Of a stretch of DNA of 9,838 bases, positions 1-7,179 are shown piece by piece; position 1 is the first letter of the stretch, and every line of letters starts with the position of its first letter. Made by a program: the position numbers and the translations under genes. The notes below the pieces were generated by a model that worked only from the letters and a program-made list of their open reading frames with translations, was not told where the DNA came from and searched no databases. The stretch comes from Actinomycetota bacterium (GTDB lineage Bacteria > Actinomycetota > Acidimicrobiia > Acidimicrobiales > Ilumatobacteraceae), in contig WLEG01000053.1 of NCBI GenBank assembly GCA_009704425.1, positions 1-9,838 of the forward strand, in the 5' to 3' direction.

Positions 1-72
1 GGTGGTCTGGTGGCCGACGCGGTGGCCGTCATTTCTTCCGTCGATCCCGTGCTCGGGGAGGTCGATCGCTGA
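1..72 (+). CDS. nuoD: NADH-quinone oxidoreductase subunit D, 3' end only (partial)
   Basis: This is the C-terminal 23 residues of NuoD, followed by TGA at 70-72; the rest lies upstream of the window. The visible peptide runs GGLVADAVAVISSVDP and ends in GEVDR. The (I/L)xSxDPVxGEVDR ending is the characteristic C-terminus of NuoD/Nqo4, the 49-kDa subunit. It is known that NuoD, with NuoB, forms the quinone-reduction pocket next to cluster N2 at the foot of the peripheral arm, and that its C-terminal tail lies close to this pocket. The stop overlaps the nuoE start by one base (TGATG), and the nuoE Shine-Dalgarno (GGGGAGG, 55-61) lies inside this coding end. The identification rests on a short peptide, but the operon position agrees fully. 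Confidence 0.9.
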   Translation, partial: GGLVADAVAVISSVDPVLGEVDR

Positions 73-686
73 TGGCCCGTTTGTCCGAAGAGAACGTTCG
101 TCTCGCCAAGGAGATCGTCGGTCGTTATCCGCGCGCGCGGTCGGCCACCATTCCGTTGCTCCATCTGGCCCAACAGCAGGATGGTCACGTCACCAACGAG
201 GCCATGGCCCACATCGGCGAACTCGTCGGCGCAACGTCGGCCGAGGTCTACGGAACGGCGTCGTTCTACGAGATGTTCAAGTTCGAACCGGTGGGCAAGT
301 ACCTCATCAACATCTGCGGCACCATGTCGTGCGCGTTGATGGGTGCCGAGGATCTCATGCACCACGCCGAGCATCGCCTCGGGGTGAAGTTGGGTGGAAC
401 CACCGACGACGGCATGTTCACGCTCGAGCGCGCCGAGTGTCAGGCGGCGTGCACCGAGGCACCGTGCCTGCAGGTGAACTATCGCTATCGGTTCCGTGTC
501 ACCGACGCCGATTTCGATTCGCTCGTCGACGACCTGAAGGCCGGACGTCTGAACGACGAGATTCCGGCGCACGGCACCGTGGCTCGGGTGCGTCAGCACA
601 TCCCGCTCGATCGAGGCGTCGGCGCGGTTCCGCCGGAGGACGTCACCGAGGCTCCGGCCTGGATGGATGGAAAGGCGGCGTTGTGA
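72..686 (+). CDS. nuoE: NADH-quinone oxidoreductase subunit E (24-kDa, [2Fe-2S] N1a)
   Basis: A 204-residue soluble subunit of the NADH-input module, which sits beside NuoF on the cytoplasmic arm. Residues about 1-75 form the helical N-terminal part, and about 76-155 the thioredoxin-like ferredoxin fold. The four ligands of [2Fe-2S] cluster N1a are visible as C82-x4-C87 and C123-x3-C127 (ICGTMSC and ECQAAC); C132 is an additional nearby cysteine. N1a is known to exchange an electron with FMN off the main path. The protein is longer than E. coli NuoE (about 166 residues): some 45 residues follow the fold, with several prolines and acidic residues, and are of unknown role. The ATG at 72 overlaps the nuoD stop by one base and has GGGGAGG ten bases upstream. 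The end overlaps nuoF by four bases (GTGA). Confidence 0.97.
   Translation: MARLSEENVRLAKEIVGRYPRARSATIPLLHLAQQQDGHVTNEAMAHIGELVGATSAEVYGTASFYEMFKFEPVGKYLINICGTMSCALMGAEDLMHHAEHRLGVKLGGTTDDGMFTLERAECQAACTEAPCLQVNYRYRFRVTDADFDSLVDDLKAGRLNDEIPAHGTVARVRQHIPLDRGVGAVPPEDVTEAPAWMDGKAAL
669..675 (+). promoter_or_regulatory. Shine-Dalgarno that supports the GTG start of nuoF
   Basis: GGAAAGG lies inside the last codons of nuoE, with seven bases between it and the GTG at 683. This spacing supports GTG 683 as the nuoF start even though the reading frame stays open upstream to the window edge. Confidence 0.65.
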
Positions 687-2098
687 ACACCCCGGATTCC
701 ACGAACACCTATCCGCACGCTCCCGGATTCGTGGCCGGCGATCGCCCGCGCATCGTCACCTCGCGCTTCGAGTACTCCGACTCGTACACCCTGCAGCGGT
801 ATCTCGCCACCGACGGTTACGCCGGTCTGCGCGCCGCGCTCGGTCGTCCGGCGAACGAGGTACACGACGAGGTGAAGAGTGCGACCGTTCTCGGTCGAGG
901 TGGCGCGGGCTTCCCCGCCGGAACCAAGTGGGGCCTCACCCCGCAGGGAGTTTTCCCGCGCTACCTGGTCGTCAACGGCGACGAGAGCGAGCCGGGTACG
1001 TACAAGGATCGCCTGTTGATGGAACGCGACCCCCATCAGTTGATCGAAGGTTGCCTGATCGCGTGTTACGCCGCGGGATTGTCGCAGTGCTTCTTGTACA
1101 TCCGCGGAGAGATGGCGTTGGCCCAGGAGCGTGTGGCCGCCGCACTGAACGAGGCGTACGCCGCTGGCTACGTGGGCAAGAACATCCTCGGCTCGAAGTT
1201 CTCGCTCGACATCGTGTTGCACTGGGGCGCCGGCGCGTACGTGGTGGGTGAGGAGACCGCTCTCATCGAGAGCCTCGAGGGCAACCGCGGAATGCCTCGT
1301 CTGAAGCCGCCCTACTTCCCGGCGGCCATCGGTCTGTACGGACAACCGACCATCGTGAACAACGTCGAGACGCTCGCGAACCTGCCGTGGTTGATGCGCA
1401 ACGGCGCCGAGGCGTACACGGCCATCGGCACCAAGACCTCGCCCGGCACCCGCATGGTCGCCGTGAGTGGTCACGTGAAGCGCCCGGGCGTGTACGAGAT
1501 CATCAACGGTGTCACCACCTTCCGCGACCTCATCTTCAACGAGGAGTACTGCGGCGGCATACGCAACGGCAACAAGCTCAAGGCCTTCGTGCCCGGTGGT
1601 GGTTCCGCGCCGTGGTTCACCGAGGACCAGCTCGACGTCGCCTTCGAGGGACCGCAGGCCGGTGCCGCGGGCTCCATGCTCGGTTCCGGTGCCGTGATGG
1701 TGATGGACGAGACGACCGACATCCCGGCCGCCGCGCTCACCCTCACCCGTTTCTACGCGCACGAATCGTGCGGCAAGTGCACGCCGTGTCGCGAGGGTGG
1801 CACGTGGTTGGAGCGAATCCTCAGCCGCATCGTCGACGGCAAGGGCACCGATGCCGACCTGGCCCAGCTGGTCGAGGTCGGAACCTCCATCTGCCCGGGC
1901 GACTTCCCGCACGCCTCGAGCAAGCGTCTGGGTCTCGATGCCGTTCCGTTCCCGTACAAGATGAACACCATCTGTTTCGTCGGACCCTCGGCGTACGCGC
2001 CGATCAACTCGGCGCTCGTTCTGTTCCCGGAGGAGTTCGCGGCTCGGGTGACCAAGCGCAACATGATCCCCGTCACCGCAGTCGGAGCCGCGTCATGA
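683..2098 (+). CDS. nuoF: NADH-quinone oxidoreductase subunit F (51-kDa, NADH/FMN, [4Fe-4S] N3)
   Basis: A 471-residue subunit that oxidises NADH and passes electrons through FMN to [4Fe-4S] cluster N3. FMN/NADH elements are clear: GRGGAGFPAG at 71-80, GDESEPGTYKDR at 99-110, GAGAYVVGEETAL at 182-194 and the NNVETLANLP stretch at 226-235. The SLBB-like domain follows at about 255-345. The N3 domain contains C363-x2-C366-x2-C369 (ESCGKCTPCREGG). By its flanks (CFVGPSAYAPINSAL, then FPEEF) the fourth ligand should be C431. Compared with the usual spacing of about 40 residues, roughly 20 extra residues lie between C369 and C431, and they include another cysteine, C404. Val188 replaces the usual Cys of GAGxYxCGEE. 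The GTG start at 683 shares four bases with the nuoE stop and is preceded by GGAAAGG; the open frame upstream of it is only a high-G+C run-on through nuoE. The stop overlaps the nuoG ATG by four bases. Confidence 0.97.
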   Translation: MNTPDSTNTYPHAPGFVAGDRPRIVTSRFEYSDSYTLQRYLATDGYAGLRAALGRPANEVHDEVKSATVLGRGGAGFPAGTKWGLTPQGVFPRYLVVNGDESEPGTYKDRLLMERDPHQLIEGCLIACYAAGLSQCFLYIRGEMALAQERVAAALNEAYAAGYVGKNILGSKFSLDIVLHWGAGAYVVGEETALIESLEGNRGMPRLKPPYFPAAIGLYGQPTIVNNVETLANLPWLMRNGAEAYTAIGTKTSPGTRMVAVSGHVKRPGVYEIINGVTTFRDLIFNEEYCGGIRNGNKLKAFVPGGGSAPWFTEDQLDVAFEGPQAGAAGSMLGSGAVMVMDETTDIPAAALTLTRFYAHESCGKCTPCREGGTWLERILSRIVDGKGTDADLAQLVEVGTSICPGDFPHASSKRLGLDAVPFPYKMNTICFVGPSAYAPINSALVLFPEEFAARVTKRNMIPVTAVGAAS

Positions 2099-4458
2099 CC
2101 ACCACCGAACCGACACCCGAGATCGCGGTCGATCCCAACGCCGTCAATCTCACCATCAACGGTCGACCCGTGGCCGCGCGCAAGGGCGAGTTGATCATCG
2201 CCGCCGCCGATCGCAGCGGTGACTACATCCCCCGCTTCTGCTACCACCCGCGCATGAGCCCGGTCGGCATGTGTCGCCAGTGCCTCGTGGAGGTGGAGGG
2301 ACCGCGTGGTCCGATGATGGTGGTCAGCTGCATGACCCCGGTGGCCGAGGGGCAGGTCGTGCGCACGGAAACCGAACAGGTGAAGCGCGCTCAGGAGGGC
2401 ATCATCGAGTTGCTCCTCGCGAACCATCCGCTCGACTGCCCGGTCTGCGACAAGGGTGGCGAGTGCCCGTTGCAGGACCAGGCCTTCAGCCATGGTCCGG
2501 GGGAGAGTCGATTCATCGAGGAGAAGCGCCACTACGAGAAGCCCATCGCCATCAGCGATCTGGTGCTGCTCGACCGCGAGCGTTGCATCCTGTGCGATCG
2601 CTGCACCCGGTTCGCCGACGAGGTCGCGGGTGACGCGCTCATCCACTTCACGTCACGCGGCAACAACACCCAGGTGCAGACCTTCCCCGACGAACCGTTC
2701 AGTTCGTATTTCTCGGGGAACACCGTGCAGATCTGTCCGGTGGGCGCGCTCACCGCCCAGCCGTACCGGTTCAAGGCTCGTCCCTGGGACCTGGAGAAGA
2801 CCGAGAGCACCTGCACCACCTGTTCGGTCGGGTGTCGCATCACCCTCGAGAGCAGTCGCGACGAGTTGCTGCGTTATCAGGGTGTCGACAGCGATCCGGT
2901 CAACCACGGTTGGTTGTGCGACAAGGGTCGCTTCAACTTCGAGTCGGTCAAGTCCGACGCCCGTCTGTCGAACCCACTCGTTCGCGACGGAGGATCACTC
3001 GTCGAGACCTCGTGGAGTTCGGCGCTCTCGACGGCCGCCTCGCTCATCAGGTCGGCGGTGAACGCGGGTGGTGCTTCGCGCGTCGCCGTGCTCGGTGGGG
3101 CCCGAGGAACGAACGAGGACGCGCACGCGTGGGCCAGGTTGACCTCCGCGTTGGGGATCGATTCCGTCGATGCCCAACTCGGAGACGGGTTGCCGGCCGA
3201 CGTGCTGTCCTACCCGCAGGCGACGATCGACGAGGCGGCTCGCGCGTCGACGATCATCCTGTTGGCCCCAGACCTGAAGGAGGAGTTGCCGATCCTGTAT
3301 CTGCGGCTCCGCGACGCGTCGGAGAAGAAGAGGTCGCGCATCCTCGAATTCACCGCGAAAGAGAGCGGACTCACCCGCTACGCGTGGAAGACCGTTCCCT
3401 ATCTGCCCGGCACCCAACCCGCGGTTGTCGCTTCCACTCTCGCCGACGCCCCGATCTCCGCGCAGATGGCCACGGGCTCGGTCGTGGTGGTCGTGGGTCG
3501 CTCGAACCTGGCCGAGAGTGACGAGTACACCATGGCCGCTCTCGATGCCGTGATGACCGCCCATCCGAACGCGACGGTTCTGCCGGTGTTGCGACGTGGA
3601 AACGTTCGCGGTGCGCTGACGGTCGGACTCGGACGTCGTGACGCCGTCGACATCCTCGCCGACGCCGTGAACGGGGAGATCGACTGTCTGGTGTTGGTGG
3701 GAGCCGATCCCATCGGCGATTGCCCCGACACCGAACTGGCCCGTCGCGCGCTGGCCGCCATCCCGAACATCATCGCCATCGACACGTTCGCCACGGCGTC
3801 GTCCTCGAAGGCCTCGGTGCTGTTGCCCGCGGCCGCCTTCGGTGAGAAGGACGGCACGACCACCAACCTCGAGGGTCGGGTGACCCGACTCGCACGCAAG
3901 GTCACGGTGAACGGCACTTCGCGACCGGACTGGATGGTGGCGCTCGAACTCGCCGACGTTCTCGGCCACGATCTCGCGATGGCGTCGGTCTCCGACGTGC
4001 ATGCCGATCTGGTGTCGTCCAACGCCGCCTTCGCCTCGGCGACGCGTTCGGCTTTGTCCGCTCATCCCGACGGGGTCGTTCTCGAACCGGTCCGCTCGAG
4101 CTCGCCGTCGCGCGTCGTTCCTCCCGCCGCCGAGCGTCCCGGGTTCGGGTACCGATTGGTGGTGGGTCGCAAGCTGTACGACAACGGCCGCAACGTCGCC
4201 GAATCGCCGTCGCTCGCACCGTTGGCGCCGGGATCCGCTCTGCACATGCACCCACTCGACCTCGAACGTCTCGGCGCCGCCGATGGCGCGTCGGTGAAGG
4301 TGTCGGGTGACCGCACTTCCATCGTGATGGACGTGAAGTCCGACGATTCCGTGCAACGCGGAACGGTGTGGGCGGCCTGGGCTCAGCCGGGCGCGAACAT
4401 CGGCGAATTGATCGACTCCACGAAATGGGTCAACGACGTGAAGGTGGAGACGCTCTGA
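2095..4458 (+). CDS. nuoG: NADH-quinone oxidoreductase subunit G (75-kDa, clusters N1b, N4, N5, N7)
   Basis: A 787-residue subunit that carries electrons from NuoF towards NuoI. The N-terminal ferredoxin domain binds [2Fe-2S] N1b through C49, C60, C63 and C79. N5 has its His/Cys set H111, C115, C118 and C124 (HPLDCPVCDKGGEC). N4 has C164, C167, C170 and C214 (ERCILCDRC, then ICPVGAL). A further set C240-x2-C243-x3-C247 with C275 (CTTCSVGC, GWLCDKGRF) matches the N7 site, known from E. coli and Thermus but lost in mitochondria. From about 285 the molybdopterin-oxidoreductase-like fold begins (DARLSNPLVR) and runs to the C-terminus; in this family it holds no molybdenum and is structural. The length is close to Thermus Nqo3 (about 783) and shorter than E. 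coli (about 908). The start overlaps nuoF by four bases (ATGA), with GGAG seven bases upstream; the open frame further upstream lies within nuoF. Confidence 0.97.
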   Translation: MTTTEPTPEIAVDPNAVNLTINGRPVAARKGELIIAAADRSGDYIPRFCYHPRMSPVGMCRQCLVEVEGPRGPMMVVSCMTPVAEGQVVRTETEQVKRAQEGIIELLLANHPLDCPVCDKGGECPLQDQAFSHGPGESRFIEEKRHYEKPIAISDLVLLDRERCILCDRCTRFADEVAGDALIHFTSRGNNTQVQTFPDEPFSSYFSGNTVQICPVGALTAQPYRFKARPWDLEKTESTCTTCSVGCRITLESSRDELLRYQGVDSDPVNHGWLCDKGRFNFESVKSDARLSNPLVRDGGSLVETSWSSALSTAASLIRSAVNAGGASRVAVLGGARGTNEDAHAWARLTSALGIDSVDAQLGDGLPADVLSYPQATIDEAARASTIILLAPDLKEELPILYLRLRDASEKKRSRILEFTAKESGLTRYAWKTVPYLPGTQPAVVASTLADAPISAQMATGSVVVVVGRSNLAESDEYTMAALDAVMTAHPNATVLPVLRRGNVRGALTVGLGRRDAVDILADAVNGEIDCLVLVGADPIGDCPDTELARRALAAIPNIIAIDTFATASSSKASVLLPAAAFGEKDGTTTNLEGRVTRLARKVTVNGTSRPDWMVALELADVLGHDLAMASVSDVHADLVSSNAAFASATRSALSAHPDGVVLEPVRSSSPSRVVPPAAERPGFGYRLVVGRKLYDNGRNVAESPSLAPLAPGSALHMHPLDLERLGAADGASVKVSGDRTSIVMDVKSDDSVQRGTVWAAWAQPGANIGELIDSTKWVNDVKVETL

Positions 4459-5666
4459 TGCACGCAGTACTCGGCCTCGACCCCCTCGCGATCGGCGATC
4501 TGATCTGGGCCCCTCTTCTCATCATCTTGTTGAAGGTGATCGTGATCTTCGCCCTCGGACTGCTCGTCACCATGTTCATGGTGTGGTTCGAACGCAAGGC
4601 CATCGCCGGCATGGGCAACCGCATCGGACCCAACAAGGCCGGCCCGTGGGGACTCCTGCAGACTCTGGCCGACGGCATCAAGTTGTTCTTCAAGGAGGAC
4701 CTGCTGCCCGATCGCGCCGACCGTTTCGTCTTCAAGTTGGCGCCGTACCTGGCCTTCGTGCCGGCCTTCCTGGTGTGGTCCGTCATTCCGTTGGGCGGAG
4801 ACTTCTCGGGCGGCAAGGACGGACTCGTCGAGTGGTTCGGACACACCACACGCGTGCAGTTGGCCGACCCGCCGGTGGGCATCCTGTTGTTCATGGCCCT
4901 GTCGGCGGTGGCCGTGTACGGAATCATGCTGGCCGGTTGGTCGAGTGGTTCGAAGTACCCGCTGTTGGGTTCGGTTCGTGCGTCGGCCCAGATGGTGTCC
5001 TACGAAGCCGCACTCGGCTTGAGCATCGCGACGGTTCTGCTGTTGTCGGGCACGTTGTCCACGAGCGGCATAGTCGGCAATCAGGACGGCATCACCAATT
5101 GGCACGTGGTGTCCACCGGAGTCGTGCCCTTCATCATCTTCATGCTGGCGGCGACGGCCGAGATGAATCGTCCTCCATTCGACCTCGTGGAAGCCGAGCA
5201 GGAGCTGGTCGGCGGATTCAACACCGAATACTCGAGCATCCGATTCGGTTTGTTCTTCCTGGCCGAGTTCATGAACACGGTGACCATGAGCGGCATCATC
5301 GTCACTCTCTTCTTCGGTGGTCCGCGGGGACTCTTCGACATTCCGGTCATCCCGGGTGCCATCGAGGGGACGATCTGGTTCATCGCGAAGGTTCTGGTGT
5401 TCCTGTACGTGTACGTCTGGATGCGCGCCACGTTGCCGCGAATGCGTTACGACCAACTCATGGATCTCGGGTGGAAGATCCTCATCCCGGCGTCCCTCGG
5501 TTGGTTCATGTTGATGGCCGTTCTCCAGCTCGGACGCGACGAGGGCTGGAACCGCGGTGTGGTGGGCGTCATTTCCGGTGTGGTCATCGCCGTTTGCGCG
5601 GCGCTGATGTCGGCGGCCGTGCGAACCAGTCGCGCGAACCGTGACCGTGAGGGGGCGATGTTCTGA
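4458..5666 (+). CDS. nuoH: NADH-quinone oxidoreductase subunit H (ND1-like membrane subunit)
   Basis: A 402-residue integral membrane subunit that joins the two arms of complex I and forms the membrane part of the quinone chamber. Family motifs are ERKAIAGMGNRIGPNKAGPWG (within 45-65), the cytoplasmic stretch SSGSKYPLLGSVRASAQM (162-179) with MVSYE after it, and the acidic loop AEMNRPPFDLVEAEQEL (234-250) then VGGFNTEYS. Hydrophobic segments lie at about 18-42, 91-112, 138-160, 183-200, 219-235, 262-288, 304-325, 341-357 and 367-388. The first eight match the usual NuoH topology. The ninth is beyond the end of E. coli NuoH (325 residues) and is followed by a basic tail (RTSRANRDR); as I recall, mycobacterial NuoH is also about 410 residues long. 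The ATG overlaps the nuoG stop by one base, with GGAG eight bases upstream. Confidence 0.97.
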   Translation: MHAVLGLDPLAIGDLIWAPLLIILLKVIVIFALGLLVTMFMVWFERKAIAGMGNRIGPNKAGPWGLLQTLADGIKLFFKEDLLPDRADRFVFKLAPYLAFVPAFLVWSVIPLGGDFSGGKDGLVEWFGHTTRVQLADPPVGILLFMALSAVAVYGIMLAGWSSGSKYPLLGSVRASAQMVSYEAALGLSIATVLLLSGTLSTSGIVGNQDGITNWHVVSTGVVPFIIFMLAATAEMNRPPFDLVEAEQELVGGFNTEYSSIRFGLFFLAEFMNTVTMSGIIVTLFFGGPRGLFDIPVIPGAIEGTIWFIAKVLVFLYVYVWMRATLPRMRYDQLMDLGWKILIPASLGWFMLMAVLQLGRDEGWNRGVVGVISGVVIAVCAALMSAAVRTSRANRDREGAMF

Positions 5667-6310
5667 TGGGTTATCTCGGTGGATTCCTGGTCACCCTTCG
5701 TCAGGTGGGTCGACGCAACAAGGTCACGCGCGAGTACTCGGGTGGACGCGAGTTGAAGAGGGGCAAGCCCCATCGCGACGAGAAGGCCGACAAGCCCGAG
5801 CGCCTGCACGGTCGTCACGTGCTGAACCGCTACGAGGACGGCATGGAGAAGTGCATCGGTTGCGAACTGTGCGCCGGCGTGTGTCCCGCCAAGTGCATCT
5901 ACGTCCGTGGCGCCGACAACGATCCCGACAACCCCACCTCTCCGGGTGAACGGTTCGGGTTCGTCTACGAGATCAACTATCTCCGCTGCATTCACTGCGA
6001 TCTGTGCGTCGAGGCGTGTCCGACCGAGGCGATCACCGAGACGAAATTGTTCGAATTCTCGTTCACCAATCGCAAGGACGCCATCTACACCAAGGCTGAA
6101 CTCGTCGTGGGCGACGACGGACGTCCACAGCAACTCCCGTGGGAGGACTGGCGCGAGGGCGAGGATCTGCTCACCTCCGGGTGGGTGCGGGCGACCGCGC
6201 CGTCGGGTGATGCCACCTTCGAGGGCGTGGTGGGTTGGAGCGGTGAACTCGGCTACGGCGAACGAGCTCCCGAGCCGGAGCAGAGCGTGCGCGACGGAGG
6301 TGAGCGCTGA
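5666..6310 (+). CDS. nuoI: NADH-quinone oxidoreductase subunit I (two [4Fe-4S] clusters, N6a/N6b)
   Basis: A 214-residue ferredoxin-like subunit that relays electrons from NuoG to cluster N2 in NuoB. The amphipathic N-terminus (GGFLVTLRQVGRR) resembles the family's membrane-contacting helix beside NuoH. Two classical motifs are visible: C63-x2-C66-x2-C69-x3-C73-P and C108-x2-C111-x2-C114-x3-C118-P. As in other 2[4Fe-4S] ferredoxins, the fourth cysteine of each motif should ligate the opposite cluster. C77 (CPAKC) is an extra cysteine, also present at this place in E. coli NuoI. About 95 residues follow the last cysteine and end in an acidic, probably flexible tail; this region varies across the family. 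The start overlaps the nuoH stop by one base (TGATG), with GAGGGGG ten bases upstream. Confidence 0.97.
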   Translation: MGYLGGFLVTLRQVGRRNKVTREYSGGRELKRGKPHRDEKADKPERLHGRHVLNRYEDGMEKCIGCELCAGVCPAKCIYVRGADNDPDNPTSPGERFGFVYEINYLRCIHCDLCVEACPTEAITETKLFEFSFTNRKDAIYTKAELVVGDDGRPQQLPWEDWREGEDLLTSGWVRATAPSGDATFEGVVGWSGELGYGERAPEPEQSVRDGGER

Positions 6311-6852
6311 TGGAACTGGTCGTCTTCGTTCTCTCGGCCGCCATGATCCTGGTGGGCGCGGTCGGTGTGATCGTGCGCAGCAATCCGGTGCACGCGGCGC
6401 TCAGCCTCATCCTCACCTTGTTCGGCGTGGCCGTGATGTTCGTGGCCCAGAACGCCCACTTTCTGGCGGCGGTGCAGGTGATCGTCTACGCCGGCGCCAT
6501 CGTGGTTCTCTTCCTGTTCGTGATCATGCTCCTCGGCGTCGATCGCTCCGAGGATCTCTCGACCGAACCGTTCAAGGTTCAGCGTCCGCTCGCGGCCATC
6601 GTGGGTCTCGGCTTGGTGGGTCTCGTCGTGGCGGCCGTGGTCTCGTCGCGCGATGCCATCACCGCGCGCGGCGACGGGCTGAACGTGGCCGACGCCATCG
6701 GGGATGGTGACACCAACATCAAGCAGTTGGCCCGCAGCGTGTTCGGTGACTACGTGGTCGCCTTCGAGGTCACCTCGGTGCTCCTCGTGGTGGCGGTGGT
6801 CGGTACCGTGCTCCTCACCCGTCGTGTCAAGAGCTCGGGGAAGGACTCGTGA
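6310..6852 (+). CDS. nuoJ: NADH-quinone oxidoreductase subunit J (ND6-like)
   Basis: A 180-residue membrane subunit of the proton-pumping arm, between NuoH and NuoK. Hydrophobic segments lie at about 2-22, 28-47, 52-76, 93-112 and 148-170, which gives the expected five helices. The best signature is SNPVHAALSLIL (24-35) followed by the third helix VQVIVYAGAIVVLFLFVIMLL (55-75). That helix is the most conserved part of the family, and its pi-bulge is known to take part in coupling quinone reduction to proton transfer. The loop at about 113-147 is polar and glycine/aspartate-rich, and is the least conserved part. The start overlaps nuoI by one base (TGATG), with GGAGG nine bases upstream; the stop overlaps nuoK. 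Confidence 0.96.
   Translation: MELVVFVLSAAMILVGAVGVIVRSNPVHAALSLILTLFGVAVMFVAQNAHFLAAVQVIVYAGAIVVLFLFVIMLLGVDRSEDLSTEPFKVQRPLAAIVGLGLVGLVVAAVVSSRDAITARGDGLNVADAIGDGDTNIKQLARSVFGDYVVAFEVTSVLLVVAVVGTVLLTRRVKSSGKDS
6837..6845 (+). promoter_or_regulatory. Shine-Dalgarno that decides the nuoK start
   Basis: GGGGAAGGA lies inside the end of nuoJ. It is six bases from the ATG at 6852 but only three from the in-frame GTG at 6849. Normal spacing favours the ATG, which also gives the TGATG junction used elsewhere in the operon. Confidence 0.6.
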
Positions 6853-7175
6853 TGTCGTTCCTCGCCGCCGCCACTCCCACCACCACGTGGTACCTGATCC
6901 TCGCCGCGGTCCTCTTCGGTATCGGCGCCGTCGGCGTCCTGGTCCGTCGCAATCCGCTGGTCATGTTCATGTGCATCGAACTGATGTTGAACGCCGTGAA
7001 CCTCAGTTTCGTCGCCCTCGCGAAGAAGATGGGTGACATCGGTGGTCAGACCACCGTGTTCTTCGTGATGGTCGTGGCCGCCGCCGAGGTGGTCGTCGGT
7101 CTCGGAATCATCGTGTCCATCATGCGCCGTCGCCCGGGTGCGACCGCGGACGACATCTCGGCGCTGAAGGGTTAG
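6852..7175 (+). CDS. nuoK: NADH-quinone oxidoreductase subunit K (ND4L-like)
   Basis: A small membrane subunit of 107 residues with three transmembrane helices at about 12-31, 36-57 and 68-92, close to the family norm of about 100. It forms part of a proton path next to NuoJ. The two membrane glutamates known to be needed for pumping are present: E43 in MCIELMLNAVNL (E. coli Glu36) and E79 in VVAAAEVVVGLG (E. coli Glu72). RRNPLVMFM between helices one and two is also typical. The ATG at 6852 shares one base with the nuoJ stop. A GTG at 6849, in the same frame, would add one residue and give a four-base overlap; Shine-Dalgarno spacing favours the ATG. It is the only gene here that ends in TAG and the only one that does not overlap the next gene. 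Confidence 0.95.
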   Translation: MSFLAAATPTTTWYLILAAVLFGIGAVGVLVRRNPLVMFMCIELMLNAVNLSFVALAKKMGDIGGQTTVFFVMVVAAAEVVVGLGIIVSIMRRRPGATADDISALKG

Positions 7176-7179
7176 TGCG

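Noticed and set aside
2..682. Upstream extension of the nuoF frame back to base 2, which could suggest a long fusion protein
   Set aside because: This part overlaps nuoE in another frame and reads as Arg/His/Ser-rich low-quality peptide. NuoF family similarity begins only after the GTG at 683, which has a well-placed Shine-Dalgarno.
1387..2094. Upstream extension of the nuoG frame inside nuoF
   Set aside because: The peptide is Arg/His-rich and overlaps the conserved N3 domain of NuoF. The NuoG start at 2095 overlaps the nuoF stop in the usual way and is followed by the N1b domain at normal distance.
2995..4356. Long open frame of 453 codons on the minus strand opposite nuoG
   Set aside because: It lies wholly antisense to a gene with full family motifs. 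Its translation is Arg/His/Gly-rich with no recognisable domain, as expected from reverse-strand reading of high-G+C coding DNA with strong third-position bias.
7176..7179. Possible intergenic regulatory site or internal promoter between nuoK and nuoL
   Set aside because: The gap is only four bases, and the flanking coding DNA shows no convincing -10/-35 pair or hairpin with a T-run.
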